From positions 6,510 through 15,455 of the forward strand of contig CAJTPP010000058.1 of assembly GCA_910578235.1 (NCBI GenBank): DNA of 8,946 nt, written 5' to 3'. Below the pieces are notes generated by a model. It had not been told where the DNA came from. It worked only from the letters and a program-made list of their open reading frames with translations, and searched no databases. The number at the start of each line of letters is the position of its first letter. The stretch's first letter is position 1. This stretch comes from an uncultured Clostridia bacterium (GTDB lineage: Bacteria > Bacillota > Clostridia > UBA1381). Made by a program: the position numbers and the translations under genes. Shown here in pieces: positions 1 through 7,505 of the stretch.

Positions 1-1057
1 TGGAAATAAAAAGTTCCTTGATACAAAAAAGCTGGGATATTTTTATATGGCGGGTTTTCACACATCAAACAGAGCATTTGAGGGTGTTATGTACCTTATT
101 GTCGTGGTTGCGGGCGCGCTGTTTATGATAAACGGAAAAATAAATCCGGCCGATCTTACGGCGTATTTGCTCTATGTCAGCACGCTTCTGGCGACGCTGC
201 GTACTATTATACAGTTTACAGAGCAGTTTCAGAGAGGCATGACAGGTATTGAGCGTTTTCTTGAAATAATGGACGCGCCGTCGGATATAACTGAAAAGAA
301 GCACGCAAAAGAGCTTGAAAATGTTTGTGGTAATATTAAATTTGAATCAGTAGATTTCCATTATCAGGATGATAAAAATAACATACTTACCGATATTAAT
401 CTGGACATAAAAAAAGGTGACAGTGTGGCGCTTGTCGGTCCGTCGGGCGGCGGCAAAACGACTATGTGTAATCTTATTCCCCGTTTTTATGACGTCACGG
501 CGGGACGTATTCTTATTGATGGGCAGGACATTAAGGATGTCACGCTTAAATCACTGCGAAATGCGATAGGCGTTGTACAGCAGGATGTGTATCTGTTCTC
601 AGGTACTGTTTATGATAATATTGCGTACGGCTTGCCCGGAGCGGACAGGGAAGCTGTAATCGAGGCGGCGAAGCTGGCCGGAGCGCATGATTTTATTTCC
701 GCTCTGGAAAACGGATATGACACTTATGTAGGTGAAAGAGGAGTAAAGCTGTCCGGCGGACAGAAGCAGCGAATAAGTATTGCCAGAGTGTTTTTAAAAA
801 ATCCTCCTATACTTATTCTTGACGAGGCTACCTCCGCGCTGGATAATGAAAGTGAGAAAATCGTTCAGGACTCGCTTGAAAAGCTTGCTAAAGGCAGAAC
901 CGTATTCACAATAGCGCATAGACTTACAACAATACGCAATGCCAATATAATTCTTGTCCTTACTGAAAACGGCATTGAAGAGCAAGGCACTCATCAGGAG
1001 CTTATAGATAAGGGCGGCCTGTACTATAATTTGTACAGTATGTATGCGTCGCTGTAA
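1..1057 (+). CDS. ABC exporter, Sav1866/MsbA type, ATP-binding half (5' partial)
   Basis: Membrane-bound ATP-driven exporter; substrate unknown (the family moves drugs, lipids or peptides). The frame is open from base 2 to the stop at 1055-1057, giving 351 visible residues. The ATG at base 47 is internal, with no ribosome binding site and transmembrane-domain sequence on both sides, so the gene starts before the window. In fragment numbering, residues 25-45 and 50-69 are hydrophobic and fit the last two transmembrane helices. The nucleotide-binding domain follows: Walker A GPSGGGKT (146-153), Q-loop VVQQD (191-195), signature LSGGQ (250-254), Walker B ILILDE (270-275) with the catalytic Glu, D-loop SALD, and switch His306. 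All motifs are intact, so this is either a homodimeric exporter or the competent half of a heterodimer whose partner could lie upstream. The ATPase domain closely resembles Sav1866 as I remember it (for example NLIPRFYDVT and NPPILILDEATSALD). No terminator separates it from the lyase gene 57 bp downstream. Confidence 0.95.
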   Translation, partial: GNKKFLDTKKLGYFYMAGFHTSNRAFEGVMYLIVVVAGALFMINGKINPADLTAYLLYVSTLLATLRTIIQFTEQFQRGMTGIERFLEIMDAPSDITEKKHAKELENVCGNIKFESVDFHYQDDKNNILTDINLDIKKGDSVALVGPSGGGKTTMCNLIPRFYDVTAGRILIDGQDIKDVTLKSLRNAIGVVQQDVYLFSGTVYDNIAYGLPGADREAVIEAAKLAGAHDFISALENGYDTYVGERGVKLSGGQKQRISIARVFLKNPPILILDEATSALDNESEKIVQDSLEKLAKGRTVFTIAHRLTTIRNANIILVLTENGIEEQGTHQELIDKGGLYYNLYSMYASL

Positions 1058-1075
1058 TTATGTGATTGAACATAA
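1019..1075 (+). promoter_or_regulatory. Possible promoter/operator region for the lyase gene
   Basis: Seen: a perfect -10-like TATAAT at 1025-1030 inside the last codons of the exporter gene, flanked by an inverted repeat CTGTAC (1019-1024) / GTACAG (1033-1038). A second palindrome, TTATGT (1058-1063) / ACATAA (1070-1075), lies just after the exporter stop. Inferred: if 1025-1030 is a -10 box, transcription would start near 1037. That gives a leader of about 78 nt, with the second palindrome at about +22 to +39, a position used by repressors. Against this, no good -35 box lies 16-18 bp upstream (best is TTATAG at 1002), and the first repeat is made of Leu-Tyr codons that are common at this point in ABC exporters. 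Confidence 0.25.
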
Positions 1076-1101
1076 CCGTGAAGGTTTAAATATAAATAAT
1101 T

Positions 1102-1108
1102 AGGAGGG
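1102..1108 (+). promoter_or_regulatory. Ribosome binding site of the PL11 lyase gene
   Basis: AGGAGGG ends 6 bases before the ATG at 1115. It is a near-perfect Shine-Dalgarno sequence at good spacing and fixes 1115 as the start, in preference to the next in-frame ATG at 1127. Confidence 0.85.
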
Positions 1109-1114
1109 AACCAT

Positions 1115-3880
1115 ATGAACAAAAAAATGATAACAGTAATTCTTGCAATGTCTATTCTTGCGGGAGCGGCTGCGCCCGCTGTGTGTGCCGCGGACTTTGG
1201 CGTTGGCAGGGAATACCGCATGGAGGAGGATAGCGAAGCTAAAAAACAGACAACAGAGCTTTACCGAAACCGTCCCGTAAAGCTGAAGCAGGCGGAGGAT
1301 TTAAACCGCGGTCTTATTGCGGTACCCGCAAAGGATGGCGGAATACTTGTAAGCTGGCGCTATCTCGGCACGGACGGAAGCGCGTACTATGCGGAAGTAT
1401 ACAGGAATGACAAACATATCGCCACAGTGTCAGACACCACAAATTATTTAGATAAGGATGGAAAAAGCGGCGATGTCTACAGCATTACTGTTTGTGACAG
1501 TGGAGGTAAAACCATTGATACGGCAAGTACAGCCGCATGGGATAAGGAATATATGTCCATCCCTGTAAAGCGGTATGATAAGGGGGATTACATAGTAGAT
1601 GACGCGAGTGTGGGAGATCTTGACGGTGATGGTGAATATGAAATAGTGTTACGCCGAACGCCTGCGGATTATTTTAATCAGATGCAGGTGGAAACAGACG
1701 AAAAGACAAAGGAAGTAACGAAGGTAATTGATACCCGCGAGGCTTATCCGCTTGTTGAGGCGTATAAGATGGACGGCACACATATGTGGACGCTTGATAT
1801 AGGTAAAAACGAGGTTAATGAGATTGATGTGAATTTCCTCGTGTATGATCTTGACGGAGACGGGAAATCGGAGGTTGTCATGCGTTCATATGACGGTATG
1901 ACAGACGGAAAAGGCAACAAAATCGGTATAGCTGACGCGGACTGGACGCAAAGTCTGCAAAAGCAGAAGGACAGACAGTATTTGTCAGAGGGTAATGAGT
2001 ATTTGTCTGTATTTGACGGCGAAACAGGCGAGGAAACCGCGCGGACAGAGCTTCTTCCCGCGCGTGATCCGCTTTCAAGCTGGTCGTCTAAATATAAAGA
2101 TACATCACGTCTTACAAAGCGCGCGAGTCATTATCTGCTGTCGGCCGCGTATCTTAACGGAGAAACACCGAGCATTGTAATGTTAAGAGGCGCATGGGAC
2201 GCTGTGAAGCTTGCCGCATGGGATTACAAAGACGGTAAGATTACAAATTTGTGGCAGTATGATTCCGGGGATACGCAGACCGTTGAAAATATGTACAATG
2301 CGGGTTATCATAGTATGGCGGTTGCCGATATTGATTTTGACGGCAGGGATGAGATACTGTCAGGCGCGGGAGCCATTGATGACAACGGGAAATTTATGTA
2401 TGCGACATATGCGGAGGTTGACGGAGAAAAAACGAAGCTGTGTCACGGCGACGCGTTTGACGTTGCTAAAATGACTCCGGGTTATGACGGGTATTATATA
2501 TGGGCTTGTCATGAAACAAAGGAGCTTCCCGCCAATATTGATCTGCATGACGCGCGCACAGGACAGGTGATTTACGGTTTTAATAAGCCGAAGGATACGG
2601 GCCGTTCAAGAGCGGCTGATATTGATCCGACAAGCGAAGGCTGGGAAGTCTGGGGATCAACAGGCACTCCGCTTATGTCTTATGACGGAAAACAGCTCGT
2701 TTCAGGTGTTGCGGAGGAACTTGAGCCGGCCTTTAAGGATGAAACTCTTGTTCTGGGAAGCGGTGATACGCTTGCTGACGGCTGGAATACTTTCCGATAT
2801 CGTTATGCAGACGGAACGTATTCTAAAAATGATAAAGGTCAGACGATTTCAACAACACTGCCTATGAATTTTAAAGTGTTCTGGGACGGTGATATGCTGT
2901 CAGAGCTTGTTGACGGTACAACAATTTCAAAATACAACTGGAAAGACAAATGTGTAGATATTCTGTACGAGGCGAAGGAATGCGCGTCAAATAACGGCAC
3001 AAAGGCCGTACCTTGTCTTGCGGCGGATATATTCGGAGACTGGCGGGAGGAAATTATATGGCGTGATGAAAAGAACACTGAGCTTAGGATTTACGCGACG
3101 CCGTATGAAACGGAGTACAAGATCCCGACGCTTATGCACGACATAACTTATCGCGAGTCAATAGCTTGGCAGAATAACCATTATAATCAGCCGGCCAATA
3201 CGAGCTTTTATATGGGCGCGGAAACGGCAGATGTTCCGGCTCCTGAAATAAAAACTGTTTCGGGAAAGGTTAATCCTGATTTACAGGTATATGGCGATAA
3301 ACATCTTGATTTGCCTGTACAGGGAGCGCTGACTGCCTCGCCGTCAAATCCGTTTACGGATATAGCCGCGTCTCATTGGGCATATGATGATGTGATGAAT
3401 ATGTATAAAGAAGGCATTATCAGCGGTATTACGGAAACGACATTTGATCCGGACGGTACGGTTACAAAAGGGCAGTTTGCAACCCTCATAGTTAATCTGC
3501 TCGGACTGCCTGTAGGTAAAGCGGAGGACAATGCTCATTGGGCGAGGGTGTTTGCTGACGCGGCAAATAGCGCGAAACTGATTGATAATAATATATCTTT
3601 TGGAACAAACGCTGATCTTGACGCGCTGATTACACGTGAGGAAATGGCGTCAATCATTGTAAAAGCGGCTGAATATAAAAATGCCGGAGTTCCTGAATAT
3701 GAGCTTGCAGTTATGAGCGATTTTGAAAAAATTTCCCAGTGGGCGAGAGATGACGTCAATGATGCTGTTATTTTAGGCATTATCAGCGGTTTTGAGGACG
3801 GTACCTTCAGACCGCAGGATAAAGCCACAAGAGCGCAAGCGGCAGTGATGATGTCAAAGCTGTATTTGATTTTGAAATAA
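1115..3880 (+). CDS. Secreted, S-layer-anchored rhamnogalacturonan lyase (PL11 + 3 SLH)
   Basis: Extracellular pectinase predicted to cleave the rhamnose-galacturonate bonds of the rhamnogalacturonan I backbone by beta-elimination. A signal peptide covers about residues 1-25 (lysines, hydrophobic core, then AVCA before ADFG). An N-terminal beta domain (about 63-145, with RGLIAV and SWRYLGTD) matches the start of B. subtilis YesW/YesX. The PL11 beta-propeller (about 146-701) carries acidic calcium-type loops DLDGDGE (168-174), DLDGDGK (245-251) and DIDFDGR (405-411). It also has family landmarks HGDAF (444-448), AADIDP (500-505), ADIFGDWREE (637-646) and NHYNQP...SFYMG (688-701). After a linker come three SLH repeats: about 746-793 (FTDIAASHWAY...TKGQ), 806-855 (ITREE at 839-843, degenerate) and 868-920 (GFEDGTFRP, TRAQ). 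SLH repeats of this kind bind pyruvylated cell-wall polymer, so the enzyme should be held at the cell surface. Endo or exo action cannot be told from sequence alone. A terminator follows 17 bp after the stop. Confidence 0.93.
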   Translation: MNKKMITVILAMSILAGAAAPAVCAADFGVGREYRMEEDSEAKKQTTELYRNRPVKLKQAEDLNRGLIAVPAKDGGILVSWRYLGTDGSAYYAEVYRNDKHIATVSDTTNYLDKDGKSGDVYSITVCDSGGKTIDTASTAAWDKEYMSIPVKRYDKGDYIVDDASVGDLDGDGEYEIVLRRTPADYFNQMQVETDEKTKEVTKVIDTREAYPLVEAYKMDGTHMWTLDIGKNEVNEIDVNFLVYDLDGDGKSEVVMRSYDGMTDGKGNKIGIADADWTQSLQKQKDRQYLSEGNEYLSVFDGETGEETARTELLPARDPLSSWSSKYKDTSRLTKRASHYLLSAAYLNGETPSIVMLRGAWDAVKLAAWDYKDGKITNLWQYDSGDTQTVENMYNAGYHSMAVADIDFDGRDEILSGAGAIDDNGKFMYATYAEVDGEKTKLCHGDAFDVAKMTPGYDGYYIWACHETKELPANIDLHDARTGQVIYGFNKPKDTGRSRAADIDPTSEGWEVWGSTGTPLMSYDGKQLVSGVAEELEPAFKDETLVLGSGDTLADGWNTFRYRYADGTYSKNDKGQTISTTLPMNFKVFWDGDMLSELVDGTTISKYNWKDKCVDILYEAKECASNNGTKAVPCLAADIFGDWREEIIWRDEKNTELRIYATPYETEYKIPTLMHDITYRESIAWQNNHYNQPANTSFYMGAETADVPAPEIKTVSGKVNPDLQVYGDKHLDLPVQGALTASPSNPFTDIAASHWAYDDVMNMYKEGIISGITETTFDPDGTVTKGQFATLIVNLLGLPVGKAEDNAHWARVFADAANSAKLIDNNISFGTNADLDALITREEMASIIVKAAEYKNAGVPEYELAVMSDFEKISQWARDDVNDAVILGIISGFEDGTFRPQDKATRAQAAVMMSKLYLILK

Positions 3881-3897
3881 GCTTTTATGAAAGTGTG

Positions 3898-3933
3898 ACG
3901 GAAACAGTAATTTTAATTACTGTTTCCGTTTTT
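3898..3933 (+). terminator. Strong intrinsic terminator after the lyase gene
   Basis: A perfect 14-bp stem (ACGGAAACAGTAAT at 3898-3911 with ATTACTGTTTCCGT at 3916-3929) encloses a 4-base loop TTTA. A T-run at 3929-3933 follows. It begins 17 bases after the lyase stop and separates the lyase from the addB-addA operon. No matching T-run lies on the other strand, so it should work only on + transcripts. Confidence 0.93.
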
Positions 3934-3934
3934 A

Positions 3935-3971
3935 TATAAAAAGTATTTTTATACGTAAAATGCTTTTTTTT
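3935..3971 (+). repeat. A/T hairpin zone, possible second terminator
   Basis: Two mutually exclusive hairpins are readable. One has TATAAAAA (3935-3942) facing TTTTTATA (3946-3953) over loop GTA. The other pairs 3939-3949 with 3957-3967 (11 bp including one G:T) over a 7-base loop and runs into eight T at 3964-3971. The second has the geometry of a backup terminator, but with a single G:C pair it would be weak. It may equally be AT-rich promoter-upstream DNA. Confidence 0.35.
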
Positions 3972-3998
3972 GCACAGCAAATATGATACAATTATAAT
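3970..3998 (+). promoter_or_regulatory. Housekeeping-type promoter for addB-addA
   Basis: A perfect -10 box TATAAT (3993-3998) is preceded at exactly 17 bp by TTGCAC (3970-3975), a weak -35 that matches the first three positions of TTGACA. Poly-T and A/T-rich DNA lies just upstream. The predicted start is near 4005, leaving a leader of about 18 nt that just includes the ribosome binding site. Its place directly after the terminator supports an independent addB-addA operon. No operator is evident, so expression is probably constitutive. Confidence 0.65.
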
Positions 3999-4007
3999 AT
4001 CATGTAA

Positions 4008-4013
4008 AAGGAG
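4008..4013 (+). promoter_or_regulatory. Ribosome binding site of addB
   Basis: AAGGAG ends 9 bases before the ATG at 4023, a normal spacing. It supports that start, which places the Walker A motif at residues 8-15 as expected for AddB. Confidence 0.8.
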
Positions 4014-4022
4014 TGTAATCCT

Positions 4023-7000
4023 ATGGGAGTTGGTATCATACGGGGCGGTATAAGCTCCGGTAAAACACAAATGTGTCTTGAGCAGATTGAAAAAGTACAT
4101 AATGAAAATCCTGCCGCTCACTGTATAATGATAGTTCCCGATCATTATTCATATGAAACCGAGAAAAAATTTGTCGAGCGTTTTGGCGGTACGGGACTGA
4201 ATAATATAGAGGTTCTGACGCTCAGAAGAATGGCTATTAATAATCTGAGCGCGGCACAGCTTAATCATCTTACCGAAGCGGGTAAGCAGATGCTGATTTA
4301 TAAGGCGGTAAATAATGCATGCTCGGGGCTTGAAGGCGTTGAAGGAATGGATATGAAGCTGCTGAGCGCAATGCGTAAGCAGGGTTTTCTTGATGTGGCG
4401 TCCTCGCTTATAAGCGAAATGAAAAGATATCTTGTTACGCCTCAGATGATAGTGGAGCAGATAGAGAATATAAAGGATAATGGCACATTGAAAAATAAGC
4501 TGACAGCTTTTGCTGAGGTTTACAGAAATTATTCGGAGTATGTTGAATTATCAGGCTGTACTGACAGTGAAGATGATTTGTATATGCTTTCAAGGTATAT
4601 TGAGGACAAATGTCCGTTTAATGAGAATACATATATATGGGTCAACCGTTTTGATAAATTTATGCCTCAGCAGATGAGCGTGTTGGAGTCGCTGCTTAAA
4701 TGCGGCGTGCATATGACGGTGAGTATATGCGGTTATGCTGATGAGGCAGAGCGTGATTTGTACGTGCAAACGGAGAAAACATTTGACAATATAGCTATGC
4801 TTGCCTCAATATACGGTTTTGAGGGAGAGGAGACAGCGGGGAAAGCTCTGTCGCATATAAGGGGCAGAGATGATATATACACTCTGATGAGCCGATGGAC
4901 GGAAGATTTTGTATACGATACAAAACCGGAAAATATGGCGCTGTTTCAGAGCCGTGATACATACGGTGAGATAGAAAGGATAGCGTGTAAGATAACGGAT
5001 TTAATTCGTGACGACGGATATCGTTTCCGTGATATTGCTTTGCTGTGCGGTGAAGAAGAGGATTACAGACATATTATTGAAGCGGTGTTCGGAGAGTATG
5101 ATATACCGTATTTTACTGATAGGAAAATTATACTAAGCGATCATCCTATAGCTATGCAGATTTTATCCCTGTTTGGTATTTTGGAGGAGGATTGGAGTTA
5201 TGACTCTGTATTCCGATACTTGCGGTCGGGATTTATTTACAGAAAAACGGAAAAAGGTAAATATACCTTTTATAATCCCATAGCTCAGGAAGAAATAGAT
5301 AATCTTGAAAATTTTATATTAAAATACGGTATACGAGGCGCGCGTAAATGGATTAATGACGATGCATGGACCGGTGAAAATGATATTGTGGGAACGGCCT
5401 TTGGCTTTGAACAGGAAACGGAAGCTGATGAACAGCTTGAACGGCTTCGTCGTGAAATAACGGCTCCGGTAGAGAAATTTGCGGCCGCGGTAAAAGGAAA
5501 AAAGAAAGCGCTTGATTTTGCGTCAGCATTATTTGAATATCTTGAAGATATAAATTTGTATGCGGGACTGAAATCTGATATAGCGGCTTTCAGAAAGGCC
5601 GGTATGGTAAACGAGTCGGAACAGTTTACGAAAATATGGAATTTAATTCTTGACGTGCTTAATCAGATGGTAACGGCCTTAGCGGACGATAAAGTGAAAA
5701 CGGAGGAATTTGCCGCATATATGAGCGTTGGATTGTCAAAATGCGAAATACGGACAATTCCTTCCGGAATTGATCAGGTATACGTAGGCAGCGTGGAGAG
5801 AAGCAGCCATTCAAATGTGCGCGCAATGTTTATTGTGGGGGCAAAGAACGGCACATTTCCATCAAGTATAAAAACGGAAGGCTTTTTATCAAATAAAGAC
5901 AGAAATACGCTGTGTGATGATTATGGGATAAGCATTGCGCCCGATACAAAAAAGAAAACGGACGAGCAGTATTTCAAGGTGTACAGGGCGGTGTGCGCTG
6001 TGAGCGAAAAGCTTTATTTCAGTTATTCCGTTCAGGATGAGGAAGGTAAAACACAGCTTCCGTCACATATGATAACAGATATATACAGAAAGTTTCCTCT
6101 TATGAAGATATCGGATAATATTATAGAGGACGCGGCAAGGGACATAGTATATATTTCTTCTCCGAAAGCGACTATACATAAAATGCTTGTAAATCTTTCA
6201 GACAGATACGGCGGACAGAAAAATCCACTTTGGGACATTGTGCGTGAATGGTATGATGAAAATAATGATTGGAAAAACATACTGTCTCTTATGGACAGGG
6301 CGGATTATTATAACAGGCGCGGTGTTATGCTCGACAGTGATATTGCGAATATGCTTTACGGCGGCAGGATAATTTACAGCGCAAGCAGAATAAATACATT
6401 CGCGCGCTGTCCGTTTGAGTATTTTCTAAAATACGGGCTTGGCGCGTATGAGCGCGAGGTGTGGGATGTTACGCCGGCTAATATGGGCACTTACGCGCAT
6501 CAGGTTATAAATGATTTTTGTATTGCCGTAGAGAACGGGGCGGACAATAATGATGCGAAAATAAATGCGTGGCGAAGTCTCAATGATGAAAAGAGCAATC
6601 AAATATTAGGCGCTATTATAAGCAAGACGTGTGAGAATATGCTGTCGTCAAATGTGCGCGATAAGGAGCGTACAGCCGGAATATTCCGACGTATGGGTAA
6701 AACTATATCCGATGCGGCTCAGTTGGTGCGAAAAAGTCTTTCAGCCGGAAGTTTTGCAGAAAATGGTATGGAGTGTAAATTTGAGATAGATATTACCGAT
6801 AATATCGCCGTTCAGGGGCTTATTGACAGGATTGACACCTGCGATACGGAGGACAGGTCGTATATGAGAATAGTCGATTATAAGACGGGTAGAACGGAGT
6901 TTAATATTGTCAATATAGCTAACGGATATGATATGCAGATGGTCATATATGCGATCGCCGCGGCAAAGCTTATGAGAGATCAGGGGAAAAAGGTTGATGT

Positions 7001-7505
7001 TACAGGTATTTATTATACGGCGGTAAGAAGTAAATACAGGGAGCTTTCCGCAACGGTTACAGAGGATAATGTGAAGGAGAAAAATATACGTGATATGGTT
7101 CTGGACGGTGTGACCTTTGCGGGTGACGGCGAGGAGGAAACAGGCAGAATGCTGTATAGTATGGACAATGATTTTTTCAAAAATCAGACAAGCATGTTTA
7201 CAAAGGTGAAGCTGGACAAGGATGGTAATATCAAAGGAGTAGGAACGCTTGATGAAATAAACGGGCTTATGGAGCATGTGAAGAATACGATTATTGAAAT
7301 GGACAGCCGTTCAAGGAACGGTGAAATAAGTCTTACCCCTTATAGCCCGGGCAGCGTTGGGGGCGTGTGCGCATATTGCTCGTACAGCAGTGTATGCAAA
7401 TTTGATGAGGATAAAAAAGTTATGCGTGAGCCTGATGGCAGCAAAGATGATATATGGGATAATATGAAGCTAAAAGGCGCGGCGATGAGAGGGGGGGAAG
7501 AATAA
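4023..7505 (+). CDS. addB: ATP-dependent helicase/nuclease AddAB, subunit B
   Basis: Cytoplasmic subunit of the AddAB enzyme, which unwinds and resects DNA at double-strand breaks and, in characterised homologues, responds to Chi sequences before RecA loading. Its 1160 residues are close to the usual AddB size (about 1166 in B. subtilis). The N-terminus carries a complete Walker A, GGISSGKT (8-15). The middle is helicase-like without the full set of motor motifs, as is normal for AddB; a conserved block SSHSNVRAMFIVGAKNGTFP lies at 594-613. The C-terminal RecB-type nuclease shows His826, Asp935 (QGLIDRID) and the Asp952/Lys954 pair in RIVDYKTG. Four cysteines suited to the AddB iron-sulphur cluster are present: Cys796 (FARCPFEYF) and Cys1116-x2-Cys1119-x5-Cys1125, the classic spacing. 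Nothing is missing. The stop overlaps the addA start, and seven G immediately precede it. Confidence 0.97.
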   Translation: MGVGIIRGGISSGKTQMCLEQIEKVHNENPAAHCIMIVPDHYSYETEKKFVERFGGTGLNNIEVLTLRRMAINNLSAAQLNHLTEAGKQMLIYKAVNNACSGLEGVEGMDMKLLSAMRKQGFLDVASSLISEMKRYLVTPQMIVEQIENIKDNGTLKNKLTAFAEVYRNYSEYVELSGCTDSEDDLYMLSRYIEDKCPFNENTYIWVNRFDKFMPQQMSVLESLLKCGVHMTVSICGYADEAERDLYVQTEKTFDNIAMLASIYGFEGEETAGKALSHIRGRDDIYTLMSRWTEDFVYDTKPENMALFQSRDTYGEIERIACKITDLIRDDGYRFRDIALLCGEEEDYRHIIEAVFGEYDIPYFTDRKIILSDHPIAMQILSLFGILEEDWSYDSVFRYLRSGFIYRKTEKGKYTFYNPIAQEEIDNLENFILKYGIRGARKWINDDAWTGENDIVGTAFGFEQETEADEQLERLRREITAPVEKFAAAVKGKKKALDFASALFEYLEDINLYAGLKSDIAAFRKAGMVNESEQFTKIWNLILDVLNQMVTALADDKVKTEEFAAYMSVGLSKCEIRTIPSGIDQVYVGSVERSSHSNVRAMFIVGAKNGTFPSSIKTEGFLSNKDRNTLCDDYGISIAPDTKKKTDEQYFKVYRAVCAVSEKLYFSYSVQDEEGKTQLPSHMITDIYRKFPLMKISDNIIEDAARDIVYISSPKATIHKMLVNLSDRYGGQKNPLWDIVREWYDENNDWKNILSLMDRADYYNRRGVMLDSDIANMLYGGRIIYSASRINTFARCPFEYFLKYGLGAYEREVWDVTPANMGTYAHQVINDFCIAVENGADNNDAKINAWRSLNDEKSNQILGAIISKTCENMLSSNVRDKERTAGIFRRMGKTISDAAQLVRKSLSAGSFAENGMECKFEIDITDNIAVQGLIDRIDTCDTEDRSYMRIVDYKTGRTEFNIVNIANGYDMQMVIYAIAAAKLMRDQGKKVDVTGIYYTAVRSKYRELSATVTEDNVKEKNIRDMVLDGVTFAGDGEEETGRMLYSMDNDFFKNQTSMFTKVKLDKDGNIKGVGTLDEINGLMEHVKNTIIEMDSRSRNGEISLTPYSPGSVGGVCAYCSYSSVCKFDEDKKVMREPDGSKDDIWDNMKLKGAAMRGGEE
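7489..7497 (+). promoter_or_regulatory. Ribosome binding site of addA, containing a G7 run
   Basis: GAGGGGGGG ends 7 bases before the addA ATG at 7505 and lies inside the last codons of addB. It is unlike the AGGAGG-type sites of the other two genes, because its core is seven consecutive G (7491-7497). It can still pair with the CCUCC of 16S rRNA using G:U pairs. The overlap with the upstream reading frame suggests that addA translation depends on ribosomes finishing addB. Confidence 0.65.

Noticed and set aside
47..1057. ATG at base 47 as the start of a 336-residue protein
   Set aside because: The frame is open to the window edge, the upstream codons already fit an ABC transmembrane domain, and no ribosome binding site precedes base 47. 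It is an internal Met of a truncated gene.
1066..1096. Promoter TTGAAC (1066-1071) / TATAAA (1091-1096) for the lyase
   Set aside because: The spacer is 19 bp, and transcription would start near 1103, inside the Shine-Dalgarno sequence, leaving no usable leader.
1175..1189. Lipoprotein signal at Cys24 of the lyase
   Set aside because: The residues before the Cys are Pro-Ala-Val, which do not fit the lipobox (Leu/Val at -3, small residue at -1). An ordinary signal peptidase I site (AVCA before ADFG) fits better.
1616..2347. Similar DNA stretches (GAC GGT GAT GGT type) as a DNA repeat
   Set aside because: They encode the acidic calcium-type loops of the PL11 propeller at residues 168, 245 and 405. 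The similarity reflects protein motifs and is not a nucleotide repeat element.
4009..4022. Hairpin AGGA/TCCT hiding the addB ribosome binding site
   Set aside because: The stem has only four base pairs and is too weak to control translation; it is likely chance.
6741..7277. 178-codon ORF on the minus strand inside addB
   Set aside because: It is antisense to the nuclease domain of addB, its protein is rich in Ile/His/Cys with no recognisable motif, and it has no clear ribosome binding site. It is a reading-frame shadow of a well-supported gene.
7490..7499. Canonical X XXY YYZ ribosomal frameshift heptamer at the addB/addA junction
   Set aside because: In the addB frame the possible heptamers are A GGG GGG and G GGG GAA. 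Each has a mismatch after a -1 shift and no obvious downstream stimulator, so only the looser G-run slippage idea is kept.
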